From: Clostridiales bacterium
GTDB taxonomy: Bacteria; Bacillota; Clostridia; Christensenellales; Pumilibacteraceae
Reading direction: 5' to 3'
Assembly (NCBI GenBank): GCA_031276725.1
Contig: JAISMM010000012.1
Span: 25,968 to 89,967 of the forward strand
DNA length: 64,000 nt
In this document: positions 34,522-44,328 of the stretch, piece after piece
How the letters are laid out: every line of letters starts with the position of its first letter
Position numbering within the stretch: the first letter of the stretch is position 1
Translations under genes and position numbers: made by a program
The notes under the pieces: generated by a model
What the model saw: the letters and a program-made list of their open reading frames with translations, nothing else
What the model was told of the DNA's origin: nothing
Databases searched by the model: none

Positions 34522-36240
34522 CTATTTGATCGTGATTTTGTTGAGCGACTCCGAAAGCCTTGAACGCTCCTCGTCGCTTTTGGATTGAAGATAATCGTTA
34601 AAAAGGGCGGCCGCGCCGCTGACGGCTCTTCTTTGGGCGACCGCAACGACCGTCCTTGCGGCCGAAACCGTTCCGACCGTTCTGACCGACGCGGACGCGG
34701 ACTCTTGCGACGCCCTTACCGACGCGGCCTTGACGGACGCCGATTTTTGCGAGGCCGCCTTGACGGACGCGGACGCGGATTTTGCCGTCGCGGACGTTCT
34801 TTTTGACGACGACTTTTTTGTCGTCGAGGATTTTACCGTTACCGACGACTTTTTTGTATAGGTTCTTTTTTTTGCCGTCGAGGTCTTTTTCGACGAGGCC
34901 GACGACGTTTGCAAAGCCGCCTTTGCCGCCGTCATAGCGGCGTTCGCCCGCAGGATGACCGAGCGCACGGCGGGCGGCATATCGGCGGACGGCGGCGCCG
35001 CGGCCGTTACGATACGCGGCTTTTGCGTCGCGTCGGCGCGGCGGCGGATAAAGCCGTCTAAAAACGACTCGTCGGCGCCGTTCCGCGGCGGTCTTTCGGC
35101 GTACCCGTGCGCCGTTCGTTCCGTAACGGTATCCGTTCGCGAGGCGTACGACGCCTCCCGCCTTACGGCGCTTTCCGCTTGCGCTGAGAACAATACGGAT
35201 TCGTTATCGATATTATCCGCTTGCGCGGAAAACGACGCCGCCCTCTTTATGCTACTTTCCGCTTGCGCGGAAAACGACGCCGATTCGTTATCGGCCGCCG
35301 CCATACCGGACTTTGCGGAGCCCGCAAAAGCTCCGTCGGTTTCGGCAAAACTAAAATCGTCGCGCCCGCCGACCGCGTTTTCGACGCCGTCCGTCGGGGT
35401 ATTAGCCGCCGCCGCGTCAAAACCTGCCGCCCCTATGCCGCCGCCGACCGCCTCGACAATGTCGAAATGCTCGGGGCGCACGCCGCCGTCGGCCGCGTCG
35501 GCAAAATCCAGATCGTCCGTCCAGGCGTTGTCGGCGACGGGCTCGGCAAAATCGAGATCCTCCGTCCACATATCCTCGGCGATCGGGCCCGCTATATCGA
35601 TGCCGCCGCCGTAAACGGCCTTACGGGCCGCTTCCTCGATTCCGTCCAGCTTGCCGTCCAAATTTTCCTCGTCCAAATCGGCGGTAAAGGTGTCGAGCGA
35701 GTAGCCGTCCCGAGCCTCGGGCGCGTCGGTGTACATACGCCTTGCGCGCCCCAAGGAGTCGAACCTGCCCGGACGCGCTTCCCTCGCCGCGCCGCCGGCT
35801 TTCTTGACCGTTCTTACCGGCCTTATTACGGCGAACGCAAGAGCGGTTCCGCCCGCGAACGCCGTCGCGAAAATTCCTCCCGCCCCGCGGCAGTATTCTA
35901 TGACCGGCATAAGGGAGGGAATTTTGAACGCCGCCCCGAACAACTCCACCGCCGCCGCGTCGCCGTCCGCCTTTACGGACGCGTAGCTTTGCGGAAACGC
36001 GTTGAACACGATAAGCAGCGACATAACGGTAAGCGCCGCCAAAACCGCAAAGTCCGCAACCGCCAAAAGAACGCCGCCCGCGCCTCTTCGGAACGGCCCG
36101 CGCAAAATATACGCAAAACCGAGCGCCGCGAACGCCGCCCCAAAAAAAGCCGCCGCCGCAAAATACGCAAGCGCGGCCCCTTCCGTTCCGTAATCGGGCA
36201 GACCGAACCCGCCCGCGATTATATCAATCCCGCCGTACAC
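34522..36240 (-). CDS. Large uncharacterised protein with N-terminal membrane domain and long low-complexity tail
   Basis: A 572-residue protein, not recognised. Three or four transmembrane helices lie in the first 150 residues. The rest is acidic repeats (AEDMWTEDLDFAEPVAD), short repeats with FSAQAE, and a C-terminal Lys/Ser/Thr/Ala-rich region (residues about 430-540, KKSSVTVKSSTTKKSS). It finishes with a helix LFNDYLQSKSDEERSRLSESL. The start is taken at GTG 36240: the first possible codon (36255) lies inside the -10 box. A 6-bp gap from the -10 box implies a leaderless mRNA. Confidence 0.6.
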   Translation of the reverse strand: MYGGIDIIAGGFGLPDYGTEGAALAYFAAAAFFGAAFAALGFAYILRGPFRRGAGGVLLAVADFAVLAALTVMSLLIVFNAFPQSYASVKADGDAAAVELFGAAFKIPSLMPVIEYCRGAGGIFATAFAGGTALAFAVIRPVRTVKKAGGAAREARPGRFDSLGRARRMYTDAPEARDGYSLDTFTADLDEENLDGKLDGIEEAARKAVYGGGIDIAGPIAEDMWTEDLDFAEPVADNAWTDDLDFADAADGGVRPEHFDIVEAVGGGIGAAGFDAAAANTPTDGVENAVGGRDDFSFAETDGAFAGSAKSGMAAADNESASFSAQAESSIKRAASFSAQADNIDNESVLFSAQAESAVRREASYASRTDTVTERTAHGYAERPPRNGADESFLDGFIRRRADATQKPRIVTAAAPPSADMPPAVRSVILRANAAMTAAKAALQTSSASSKKTSTAKKRTYTKKSSVTVKSSTTKKSSSKRTSATAKSASASVKAASQKSASVKAASVRASQESASASVRTVGTVSAARTVVAVAQRRAVSGAAALFNDYLQSKSDEERSRLSESLNKITIK

Positions 36241-36246
36241 GTTCCT

Positions 36247-36276
36247 ATTATACACCTTGTTTGCCGCTTATGTCAA
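36247..36276 (-). promoter_or_regulatory. Sigma-A promoter abutting a start codon
   Basis: TTGACA (36271-36276), 18 bp, TATAAT (36247-36252) on the minus strand. A start point 7 nt on falls at the GTG at 36240. Confidence 0.75.
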
Positions 36277-36420
36277 GCTAAATAATTAAATATATGATAT
36301 ATCGAAAGATTTCGGGACGCCGACAAAAAACGGCAAAAAGGATTTCGGAGCGCGCACAAAAATATCGCAAAAAAGAGGCGGCGACGGCCGAATTTGACCG
36401 AATTGTTGCGGGCGGCGGTT

Positions 36421-36891
36421 TTATGCGCGCAGGACGCAGCCGCAATAGCGGCAAACCTTGTCGGTCGGGCTGTGGGGAGCGCCGCAGGATGGGCATTTGT
36501 ACTTGCTTACTTCGGTCGAAAGAAGCTCGTCGGTTTGCATATTGTACTTGAATTTAACAAGATACCCCGCGCTTATTAAAGACCGTATATCGCGCCTTAC
36601 GGTACCCTTCGACTTGCCGACCGATTTTGCGATTTCGGCGACGGAGCTTAGATTGTTGTTCTTTATGACGTTCAAAAGATTGCGTCTGCCGCACAGGAGC
36701 GCGAAGAAAACCCAACCGTAGAACGACCCCAAAAAGCCGACGCCGATAAAGGCGCCGCCCAGGGCGGTGAGCGCCGTAATGCCGAGCGACAGCCCCACGG
36801 ACAGAAAGACGATTCCCGCGATAAGCATCAGCGTTACGCCCAGCATAATCCGCAAATACACCTTGATAGTTTTGTCGATATTTTTTTCCAT
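36421..36891 (-). CDS. Membrane protein with winged-helix and zinc-ribbon domains
   Basis: A 156-residue protein with three parts: two transmembrane helices (residues about 10-60), a helix-turn-helix resembling winged-helix repressors (SVAEIAKSVGKSKGTVRRDIRSLISAGYL, about 80-110) and a C-terminal zinc ribbon (YKCPSCGAPHSPTDKVCRYCG). The HTH is of the ArsR/DeoR type. Membrane-tethered transcription factor is a natural guess, but a structural role in protein binding is also possible. ATG 36891 is chosen for the AAGGAG before it over a longer frame. It follows another zinc-ribbon gene by 61 bp. Confidence 0.78.
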   Translation of the reverse strand: MEKNIDKTIKVYLRIMLGVTLMLIAGIVFLSVGLSLGITALTALGGAFIGVGFLGSFYGWVFFALLCGRRNLLNVIKNNNLSSVAEIAKSVGKSKGTVRRDIRSLISAGYLVKFKYNMQTDELLSTEVSKYKCPSCGAPHSPTDKVCRYCGCVLRA

Positions 36892-36952
36892 TATGTGTCT
36901 GCTCCTTTTGAAATTGAATTCGGCGGGCGGCAAAGAGTAGCGTTCGGGCGGG

Positions 36953-37402
36953 CTAACCGTCGCGTTTTCCGTCGCGGCGGCCGCGCTTGTCGGGCTTGTC
37001 GTCGGGATCGATAGTCTCGATCTCCTCGACCTCGACAAAATCGCGGTCGAACACGTCGACGGGAAAATCGTCCTCGGCCTCGCCGTTAAAGGCGTCGAGC
37101 TCCCCGAACGGATCGCCCGAAAAAAAGCCGCCCAAAATGTCGCTTACAAGCTCCGATATGCCGCCGAACAGCGTACCGTTAAAGAGTCCGCCGCCAAAAA
37201 TATCCCCCACGCCCTTGCGCGGGCGGCCCATATGTATTTCGTCGCGGCCGATTTCCTTGACCTCGATATCCCCGTCGGACGCGCGTTCCTTATCGCCGCC
37301 GTCCGGCTCCGCTCTGACCGCAAGCGCCTTGACCGCGTAACCGCATCTTAGACATTTCGTTTTTCCCGGCGCAATTTCCTCGCCGCAAACGGGACATCTC
37401 AT
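36953..37402 (-). CDS. Zinc-ribbon protein with acidic tail
   Basis: A 149-residue protein. N-terminus MRCPVCGEEIAPGKTKCLRCGYAV is a zinc ribbon (two CxxC). The middle has a Gly/Phe-rich amphipathic stretch (GDIFGGGLFNGTLFGGI) that may associate with membrane or protein, then a very acidic tail (DDFPVDVFDRDFVEVEE) and a basic end. No family is recognised. GGAGGG precedes the ATG, and a strong promoter lies upstream; it starts a two-gene operon with the membrane HTH protein. Confidence 0.75.
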   Translation of the reverse strand: MRCPVCGEEIAPGKTKCLRCGYAVKALAVRAEPDGGDKERASDGDIEVKEIGRDEIHMGRPRKGVGDIFGGGLFNGTLFGGISELVSDILGGFFSGDPFGELDAFNGEAEDDFPVDVFDRDFVEVEEIETIDPDDKPDKRGRRDGKRDG

Positions 37403-37451
37403 TTACGAAAAACCCTCCGCTAAAAAACTCTTAACGAGCTTTCTACGATGA

Positions 37452-37480
37452 ATAATAGCATATTATTTTATGATTGTCAA
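37452..37480 (-). promoter_or_regulatory. Sigma-A promoter of the zinc-ribbon operon
   Basis: TTGACA (37475-37480), 17 bp, TATTAT (37452-37457) on the minus strand. Confidence 0.85.
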
Positions 37481-37531
37481 GAAAAACGTATGAATAGGAT
37501 AAATAAAGGAGCGGATAAATCGGTAAGGTTA

Positions 37532-39298
37532 TTAATTATCCGGCGTACTCCACATATACGACAGCCAATATACGCGCGCAAGAAGCCAAGTCCTTACAAA
37601 GACGGCGCGAGCAATATAATCGTTCGCGGCGGCGGCGGCGGAATCGAATTCGCCCGGACGCCAACGCAGATTGTCGCGCGCGGCGGCGGCGGCGTACGAC
37701 GACAATACCGCGTCGGACAATTCCGTTTCTATAACCTCCGCGATAGATTTTGCGACGGCCGTCCAACGCGTTTTTACCGCCGCGACAAAGCCGTCGGTTT
37801 GCATCAGCGCGATAAACAACTCGTTTGCGGTATAGTCGGAATATTCCGTAACCGAGTCCGCTACATAAAGACCCTCCGGCGACGAATCGCCGCGCGACGC
37901 TCCGACTGTAAAATCAAAGTCCCAAGGCGGCCCGGCGTACAATTTGCCGCCCGGCTTTTTGTACAAAAAGAACGAACTCCAACCGCTGTCGGTATTCTTG
38001 AACAGCTCGTGCAGAATATACATATCTACAAACGAACCGATATCGGCGAGATCGCAAAAATCTTCAAAATCGCCGTCAAACACGGCCTTAACCACGTCGC
38101 CGACGTATTCCGCGATATATGCGGCTTGGGCGCGAAAAATATCCTCCGCGCCGTCGCCGTCGATTTTCTCGGCGTATTCCTCGGGATCGGGCGACTTGAT
38201 CATAAACGGATATTTAAGCCCGTCCGCCCTAAAATAATCTATGCCCTCGGTACCCTCGTAATAAGCGTCGTACTCGATCAAATATCCGGTATTGTTTACC
38301 TCATACTCCGAATCGATATCGACGCGTCCCCTATCTACCCGCACCTGCTCGAACACGACGTATACGCCGTGATAATTGCCGTTCACGTACAAATCGACGT
38401 ATCGGTGCGAGGATACGTATTCTATGCCGTCGAGTACCTGCCTTGTAATATCGAAAGCCGTATTATTGCGCGAAAACGAGCCGTCGGCGGCGGATGCGAA
38501 CAACACAAAATGCTTATTCTTTTCAAGCCCGAACAGCGGCTGTTTTTTATCGAATTTGATGCGGTAGCCCTTTTTGTCGCATTCCCACGTTCCGTTGCCG
38601 CGCCCCCGGAATTCGGCTTTAACGCCGTCGAGCAAAAACTCTCCGTCGGTATTATCGAGCGTAACGCGGGCGTTTATGTAATTTTCGCGGTCGACGTCCG
38701 CGAGCGGAAAGCCGTCCTCTAAATCGATCAAAACGGCGGGGAGCGCGGAATATTCGATGTTCCATTTTGCGAACAAAGTATCCGCATCGGCGGGAGCGTT
38801 AAAATCGAATTCGCGTTCAAAAGCCGGATCGGCATACCAACCCGCAAAGGAAAATCCGACTCTTACCGGATTATCGGGAACGGCGGCTTTGCCCGTAACG
38901 GGATCGACGGGCGCGTCCGCGACCGCGCCGCCGCCGTTAGCGTCGAACGCGACGGACTTTACGGACGTTACAAAAATGTTTACCGTATCGGTAAACCCCG
39001 CGTACGCGACCGTAACCGTTTTTATGCCCGTCGACGACGTATCGAAGCCCGTCAGCATATCGGCGGTTATATCGGCGCTCAAAACGGAACCGTCCTCATA
39101 AATAAGCGTCAGCTCGGCTCCGGCAAAATTTTCGTTCAAGGCGTAGTGCGCATTAAAAGCGCCGTCCTTAACGGCTATGCCGACAAGAACGGAAACGGGA
39201 GCCGGGGGCGGATTGTCCGCGCCCTCGGTTCCCGTTTCGGTTTCCGCGCCGTCGGCTGCGCCGCACGCGGTTAAAAAGATAATCGAAAGAATAAGCAA
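37532..39298 (-). CDS. CotH-kinase-like surface lipoprotein (possible phase-variable)
   Basis: At least 588 residues. After the lipobox LTAC the protein holds a bacterial Ig-like repeat domain (SVAFDANGGG ... GYPNP-type, VGFSFAGWYADPAFE) and then a CotH kinase domain: FRGRGNGTWECDKKGYRIKF, YVNGNYHGVYVVFEQ and a late WDFDFTVG give the CotH-type ATP-binding pattern; such proteins are secreted kinases or surface proteins. The only start codon in frame is TTG 39298, leaving a weak signal peptide of 11 residues. Just upstream the frame encodes positively charged and hydrophobic residues (GIRRFAAVIPLLLLI), so the true signal peptide probably begins farther up. See the G-tract feature. Confidence 0.82.
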   Translation of the reverse strand: MLILSIIFLTACGAADGAETETGTEGADNPPPAPVSVLVGIAVKDGAFNAHYALNENFAGAELTLIYEDGSVLSADITADMLTGFDTSSTGIKTVTVAYAGFTDTVNIFVTSVKSVAFDANGGGAVADAPVDPVTGKAAVPDNPVRVGFSFAGWYADPAFEREFDFNAPADADTLFAKWNIEYSALPAVLIDLEDGFPLADVDRENYINARVTLDNTDGEFLLDGVKAEFRGRGNGTWECDKKGYRIKFDKKQPLFGLEKNKHFVLFASAADGSFSRNNTAFDITRQVLDGIEYVSSHRYVDLYVNGNYHGVYVVFEQVRVDRGRVDIDSEYEVNNTGYLIEYDAYYEGTEGIDYFRADGLKYPFMIKSPDPEEYAEKIDGDGAEDIFRAQAAYIAEYVGDVVKAVFDGDFEDFCDLADIGSFVDMYILHELFKNTDSGWSSFFLYKKPGGKLYAGPPWDFDFTVGASRGDSSPEGLYVADSVTEYSDYTANELFIALMQTDGFVAAVKTRWTAVAKSIAEVIETELSDAVLSSYAAAAARDNLRWRPGEFDSAAAAANDYIARAVFVRTWLLARVYWLSYMWSTPDN

Positions 39299-39444
39299 AA
39301 GGAGCGGAATAACCGCGGCAAAACGCCTTATCCCCGACCGCTCTCCGCGGCCGTCAAAATTAAAGCACCCCCCCCCGCCGCATAAGCGGCGGCGCCTACG
39401 CGCCCGACGGGGGTTTCGGTTTTACAAAACGGTATATCACGCAT
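39299..39444 (-). other. Leader with SD, ATG and G9 tract, out of frame by one base
   Basis: On the minus strand ATG 39444 has AAAGGAC 9-10 nt before it. It reads MRDIPFCKTETPVG and on to the tract CGGC-GGGGGGGGG (39368-39376). With nine Gs the frame runs into a stop after about 20 more codons. With ten Gs (or seven) it would continue into CFNFDGRGERSGIRRFAAV and the lipoprotein signal peptide, joining it to the CotH frame. Confidence 0.7.
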
Positions 39445-39501
39445 TGTCGCAATGTCCTTTGTTTACTGTTTTTTGTTGATAGAAAAGAGAACGGCGCGGT
39501 C

Positions 39502-40557
<1,056 letters not shown>

Positions 40558-40567
40558 TCATAGTTTA

Positions 40568-40596
40568 ATGATATACTATTTTTTGAATTTTGGCAA
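40568..40596 (-). promoter_or_regulatory. Sigma-A promoter of gap
   Basis: TTGCCA (40591-40596), 17 bp, TATCAT (40568-40573). Confidence 0.7.
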
Positions 40597-40684
40597 GCGA
40601 ATAACGCCGCTATATAACGGAATACGAAAATTTTTTAATTAAACGCCGAACGCAAGCCAATCAACGCCGCTAACGGACGTTTCC

Positions 40685-41800
40685 TCATTTCAAATTCTCC
40701 GGATTCAAGCACTCCAATTCCTTAATAACAAAGCGTCCGTTTTCGCGGATAAGGCGATTATCGAACCAAATTTGTCCGCCGCCGTACTCGGGCGTTTGAA
40801 TCAGCACGAGGTCCCAATGGACGGCGGAACGGTTGCCGTTGTCCGCGTCGTCGTAGCAGCTGCCGGGCGTAAAGTGAATCGAGCCGGAAATTTTTTCGTC
40901 GAACAGAATGTCGCCCATAGGCTCGGTGATATAGGGGTTGACGCCGATAGCGAACTCGCCGACGTAACGCGCGCCCTCGTCCGTATCGAAAATCGTTTTC
41001 AGCTTGTCGGGGTAACTGCCCGTAGCCTCTACAATCTTGCCGTCCTTGAATTTTAGCGAAATATTTTCAAACTTAGTCCCCTGGTGAATCGAGGGCGTGT
41101 TGTAAGCGATTACGCCGTTTACGCTGTTTTTGACCGGCGCGGAGTAAACCTCGCCGTCGGGAATATTCATATGACCGCTGCATTTTTTGGAGCCGATACC
41201 CTTAATCGAAAACGTAAGGTCGGTATTCGGCGCGACGAGCCGCACGCGGTCGGTCTTATTCATAAGCGACTGCAAGTTGTCCATCGCCCTGTCCATTTTG
41301 GAATAGTCGAGGTTGCACACCTTAAAATAAAAGTCCTCGAATTGCTCGGTCGAGCGGCCGGCGAGCTGGCTCATACTCTCGTTGGGGTAGCGCAAAATCA
41401 CCCACCGCGTCTTGCCCACGCGCGAGTCGTGATGCACGGGGTACGAATAAAGCCGCGAATAAAGCTCCATTTTTTTGGAATCGACGTCGCTCGTTTCAAA
41501 GCTGTTTTTTGCGCCGCGCACGCCTATATAGCACTGCATATCGCTCATGCGGAAAAGCGCGTACTTGGCAAGATTGTTAAGGTAATTTTCGTCCGCGCCG
41601 TTTAGGAGCGCCCTTTGAACCTTGCCGTCGAACAACTCGACGTACGGCAAGCCCCCCGCCTTGTAAACCGCCTTTATAAGCTCCGTAACGAGCGGCGTAT
41701 CGGTTTCGTAGCTCTCGATAAGCACCTTATCGCCGGGCTTGACCGCCACCGAATAGTTGACAAGATTGTCCGCAAGCGCGGTAATCCTCGGGTCTAACAT
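40685..41800 (-). CDS. M29-family metalloaminopeptidase
   Basis: A 371-residue peptidase of the AmpS/PepS (thermophilic aminopeptidase) family. N-terminal MLDPRITALADNLVNYS; metal ligands come in part from GEFAIGVNPYI (residue about 300), the DILFDEKISGSIHFTPGSCY region and HWDLVLIQ. It releases N-terminal amino acids from peptides in the cytoplasm. The start at 41800 is chosen because AAAAGGAG precedes it by 8 nt and a promoter lies about 90 bp farther on. Confidence 0.9.
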   Translation of the reverse strand: MLDPRITALADNLVNYSVAVKPGDKVLIESYETDTPLVTELIKAVYKAGGLPYVELFDGKVQRALLNGADENYLNNLAKYALFRMSDMQCYIGVRGAKNSFETSDVDSKKMELYSRLYSYPVHHDSRVGKTRWVILRYPNESMSQLAGRSTEQFEDFYFKVCNLDYSKMDRAMDNLQSLMNKTDRVRLVAPNTDLTFSIKGIGSKKCSGHMNIPDGEVYSAPVKNSVNGVIAYNTPSIHQGTKFENISLKFKDGKIVEATGSYPDKLKTIFDTDEGARYVGEFAIGVNPYITEPMGDILFDEKISGSIHFTPGSCYDDADNGNRSAVHWDLVLIQTPEYGGGQIWFDNRLIRENGRFVIKELECLNPENLK

Positions 41801-41884
41801 AATTCTAACTCCTTTTATACGAATCCTTTGCCGCAAAATTCCCCGCTCCTAACGGAATCTTGCGGTTGAATCGTTATTTACACT

Positions 41885-41913
41885 ACTATAACACGCCGAA
41901 AAAAAAATGTCAA
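41885..41913 (-). promoter_or_regulatory. Sigma-A promoter of the aminopeptidase gene, with a T9 tract in the spacer
   Basis: TTGACA (41908-41913), 17-bp spacer beginning with nine T, TATAGT (41885-41890) on the minus strand. It is divergent from the fba promoter. Confidence 0.8.
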
Positions 41914-41930
41914 CAAATAATCAAAATTAC

Positions 41931-41959
41931 TAGTCAAATTCAAAGAAATGTGGTATAGT
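41931..41959 (+). promoter_or_regulatory. Probable promoter of fba
   Basis: TAGTCA (41931-41936), 17 bp, TATAGT (41954-41959). Confidence 0.55.
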
Positions 41960-41989
41960 GTTATAGATTGAGTTTTTGGAGGAATATTT

Positions 41990-42919
41990 ATGCCATTAGT
42001 AACGACCAAGGAAATGTTCAAAAAAGCCTACGACGGCGGTTACGCCGTAGGGGCGTTCAACGTCAACAATATGGAGATGATTCAAGGAATCGTCGAGGCG
42101 GGCAAGGAGGAGAACGCGCCCCTCATCTTGCAGGTTTCGAGCGGCGCGCGCAAGTACGCGAACCCGCGCTACCTTAAAAAGCTGGTCGAGGCGGCCGTCG
42201 AGGACTCGGGTCTGCCGATAGCGCTGCACCTCGACCACGGCGACACCTACGACCTTTGCGTTTCGGCCGTCGACGACGGCTTTTCGTCGGTTATGATAGA
42301 CGCCTCACACCACCCGTTCGAGGAGAACGTCAAGATTACGTCGAAGGTCGTTCAGTACGCCCACGAAAGGGGCGTCGTCGTCGAGGCGGAGCTAGGGCGC
42401 CTTGCCGGAATCGAGGACGACGTTAACGTGTCGGACGCCAACGCCAGCTACACCGACCCAGCGCAGGTCGAGGAATTCGTTGCGCGTACCGGAGTCGACA
42501 GCCTCGCGATAGCGATCGGCACGTCGCACGGCGCCTTTAAGTTTAAGGGCGAGGCAAAGCTGCGCTTCGATATTTTAGAGGAAGTCGGCCGCCGTCTGCC
42601 GCAATTCCCGGTCGTGCTGCACGGCGCCAGCAGCGTTCTGCCGGAGTACGTAAAGATTATTCAGGAAAACGGCGGGTCTATGCCCGGCGCAAAAGGCGTG
42701 CCGGAGGAAATGCTCCGCAAGGCCGCCGGTATGGCCGTTTGCAAAATCAACATCGATTCCGACCTGCGAATGGCGTTCACAGCCGCCGTCCGCAAGCACT
42801 TTAACGAAAACCCCGCCCACTTCGACCCCCGCCAATACCTCGCCCCCGCCCGCGAAATGATTAAACAATGCGTCAAGCACAAGTTGGTCAGCGTCCTCGG
42901 TTGCGCCAACAAAGCCTAA
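41990..42919 (+). CDS. fba: Class II fructose-bisphosphate aldolase
   Basis: A 309-residue zinc aldolase of glycolysis. ILQVSSGARKYA near residue 48 and HLDHGDTYDLC with Asp82 and zinc ligand His83; YAHERGVVVEAELGRLAGIEDD follows. Its length and order match FbaA. AAGCAC/GGAGG (TTTTTGGAGGAATATTT) lies before the ATG. Fba, gap and apgM cover the lower glycolysis in this window. Confidence 0.97.
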   Translation: MPLVTTKEMFKKAYDGGYAVGAFNVNNMEMIQGIVEAGKEENAPLILQVSSGARKYANPRYLKKLVEAAVEDSGLPIALHLDHGDTYDLCVSAVDDGFSSVMIDASHHPFEENVKITSKVVQYAHERGVVVEAELGRLAGIEDDVNVSDANASYTDPAQVEEFVARTGVDSLAIAIGTSHGAFKFKGEAKLRFDILEEVGRRLPQFPVVLHGASSVLPEYVKIIQENGGSMPGAKGVPEEMLRKAAGMAVCKINIDSDLRMAFTAAVRKHFNENPAHFDPRQYLAPAREMIKQCVKHKLVSVLGCANKA

Positions 42920-43314
42920 CGGCGCGCCGAACAAAATTTCCCTCTTTGACCCGTCCGCCGCTCCCGGCGCGTCAACAAAATTCCCCTCTATGGAGTGTCT
43001 CGCCAACAAAATTCCCCTCTGTGGAGGGGTGGCGGCGGACGCCGACGGGGTGGTTGAATCACTAAATTATAGCCGCTTGAAAACCGTTTTTTAAGCGGCT
43101 ATTGTTAATCAATTTAATCACCCCGCCGCTACGCGCCGCCCATCCCCTTAAAACTCCGGAAGGGCGCCGTCTTTGTCGGCGGAGCGGTTAAGCTCAAAAA
43201 AATTCACGGCTTATAAAACGGATTTTTCATACCCGCACTCTAATCGATTGACAGAAAAACAAAATTATGTTACTATCTAAAAATATCAGTCAAAAATCAA
43301 GGAGTCGGTAAGGA
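42920..43314. repeat. Gap with copies of the dispersed GAGGGG element
   Basis: Nothing coding is seen. CCCCTCTATGGAG and CCCCTCTGTGGAGGGG lie at about 42987-43040, followed by CGCCGACGGGGTGG, and ACCCCGCCGCTACGCG lies at 43121-43136, the reverse orientation. The asd promoter is at the right. Confidence 0.6.
43248..43276 (+). promoter_or_regulatory. Sigma-A promoter of the asd-dapA-dapB operon
   Basis: TTGACA (43248-43253), 17 bp, TACTAT (43271-43276). Confidence 0.8.
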
Positions 43315-44316
43315 ATGAAGTCGTACAATGTGGCGGTAGTGGGCGCGACCGGGATGGTCGGGCGCAAGATGACGCAAGTTTTGGAGGAGCGGAGGTTTCC
43401 GGTAAATAATTTTTACGCGTTCGCGTCGGCAAAGAGCGCGGGCAGCGAGGTAACGTTTTGCGGCAAGCCGTATACGGTTATCGAGCTTAACGAGCGGAAC
43501 ATAAAAAAATACCCCGTCGATTTTGCGATATTTTCGGCGGGCGGCGGAACAAGCAAGACGTTCGCGCCGGTTTTTGCGCGGCAAAACGCGATAGTAATCG
43601 ACAATTCAAGCCAGTGGCGTATGGATCCGTCCGTGCCGCTCGTAGTGCCGGAGGTTAACCCCGACGCGCTCAAAAACCACAAAAACATTATCGCGAACCC
43701 GAACTGCTCCACGATTCAGGCGGTTGTCGCGCTCGCGCCCCTACATAAAAAATACGGCATAAAGCGGATAGTCTATTCGACGTATCAGTCGGTTTCGGGC
43801 GCGGGAGTGGCGGGCTACGACGACCTTAAAAACGGCGCCGCGGGGCTTGCGCCCAAAAAGTTTCCCAAGCCGATTTTCGGCAACTGCATACCGCATATAG
43901 ACGTTTTTTTAGATAACGGCTACACCAAGGAAGAGGAAAAAATGGTCAACGAGACGCGCAAGATTTTGGGCGACGATTCGATTAAAATCACGGCGACGGC
44001 CGTCCGCGTGCCGGTCTATTACGGCCATAGCGAAAGCGTGAACGCGGAATTTTTTAAGCCGGTAACGCTTAGCGGCGTGCGCGAAACTCTTAAAAACGCG
44101 GAGGGCGTCGTTCTTTTGGACGATCCCGACGCCGCCGTCTACCCCACCGCGCTCGACGCCGAAAACCGCGACGAGGTGTTTGTGGGCAGGGTGCGCGTCG
44201 ACGGTTCGGTCGAAAGCGGCGTCAATCTTTGGATAGTGGCGGACAATATCCGCAAGGGCGCGGCGACGAACGCCGTTCAGATAGCGGAAAGCGTTATCAA
44301 GCAAAATTTAAGGTAG
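43315..44316 (+). CDS. asd: Aspartate-semialdehyde dehydrogenase
   Basis: A 333-residue enzyme that reduces aspartyl-4-phosphate to the semialdehyde. NADP-binding VVGATGMVGRK is at 8-18, the active-site NPNCSTIQ has Cys131, and SVSGAGVAGYDD follows. It stands first in an operon with dapA (12 bp on) and dapB (7 bp on), so it supplies the lysine/diaminopimelate branch. The partner lysC is 28 kb away at 14 kb. Confidence 0.97.
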   Translation: MKSYNVAVVGATGMVGRKMTQVLEERRFPVNNFYAFASAKSAGSEVTFCGKPYTVIELNERNIKKYPVDFAIFSAGGGTSKTFAPVFARQNAIVIDNSSQWRMDPSVPLVVPEVNPDALKNHKNIIANPNCSTIQAVVALAPLHKKYGIKRIVYSTYQSVSGAGVAGYDDLKNGAAGLAPKKFPKPIFGNCIPHIDVFLDNGYTKEEEKMVNETRKILGDDSIKITATAVRVPVYYGHSESVNAEFFKPVTLSGVRETLKNAEGVVLLDDPDAAVYPTALDAENRDEVFVGRVRVDGSVESGVNLWIVADNIRKGAATNAVQIAESVIKQNLR

Positions 44317-44328
44317 GAGGGGAATTTT

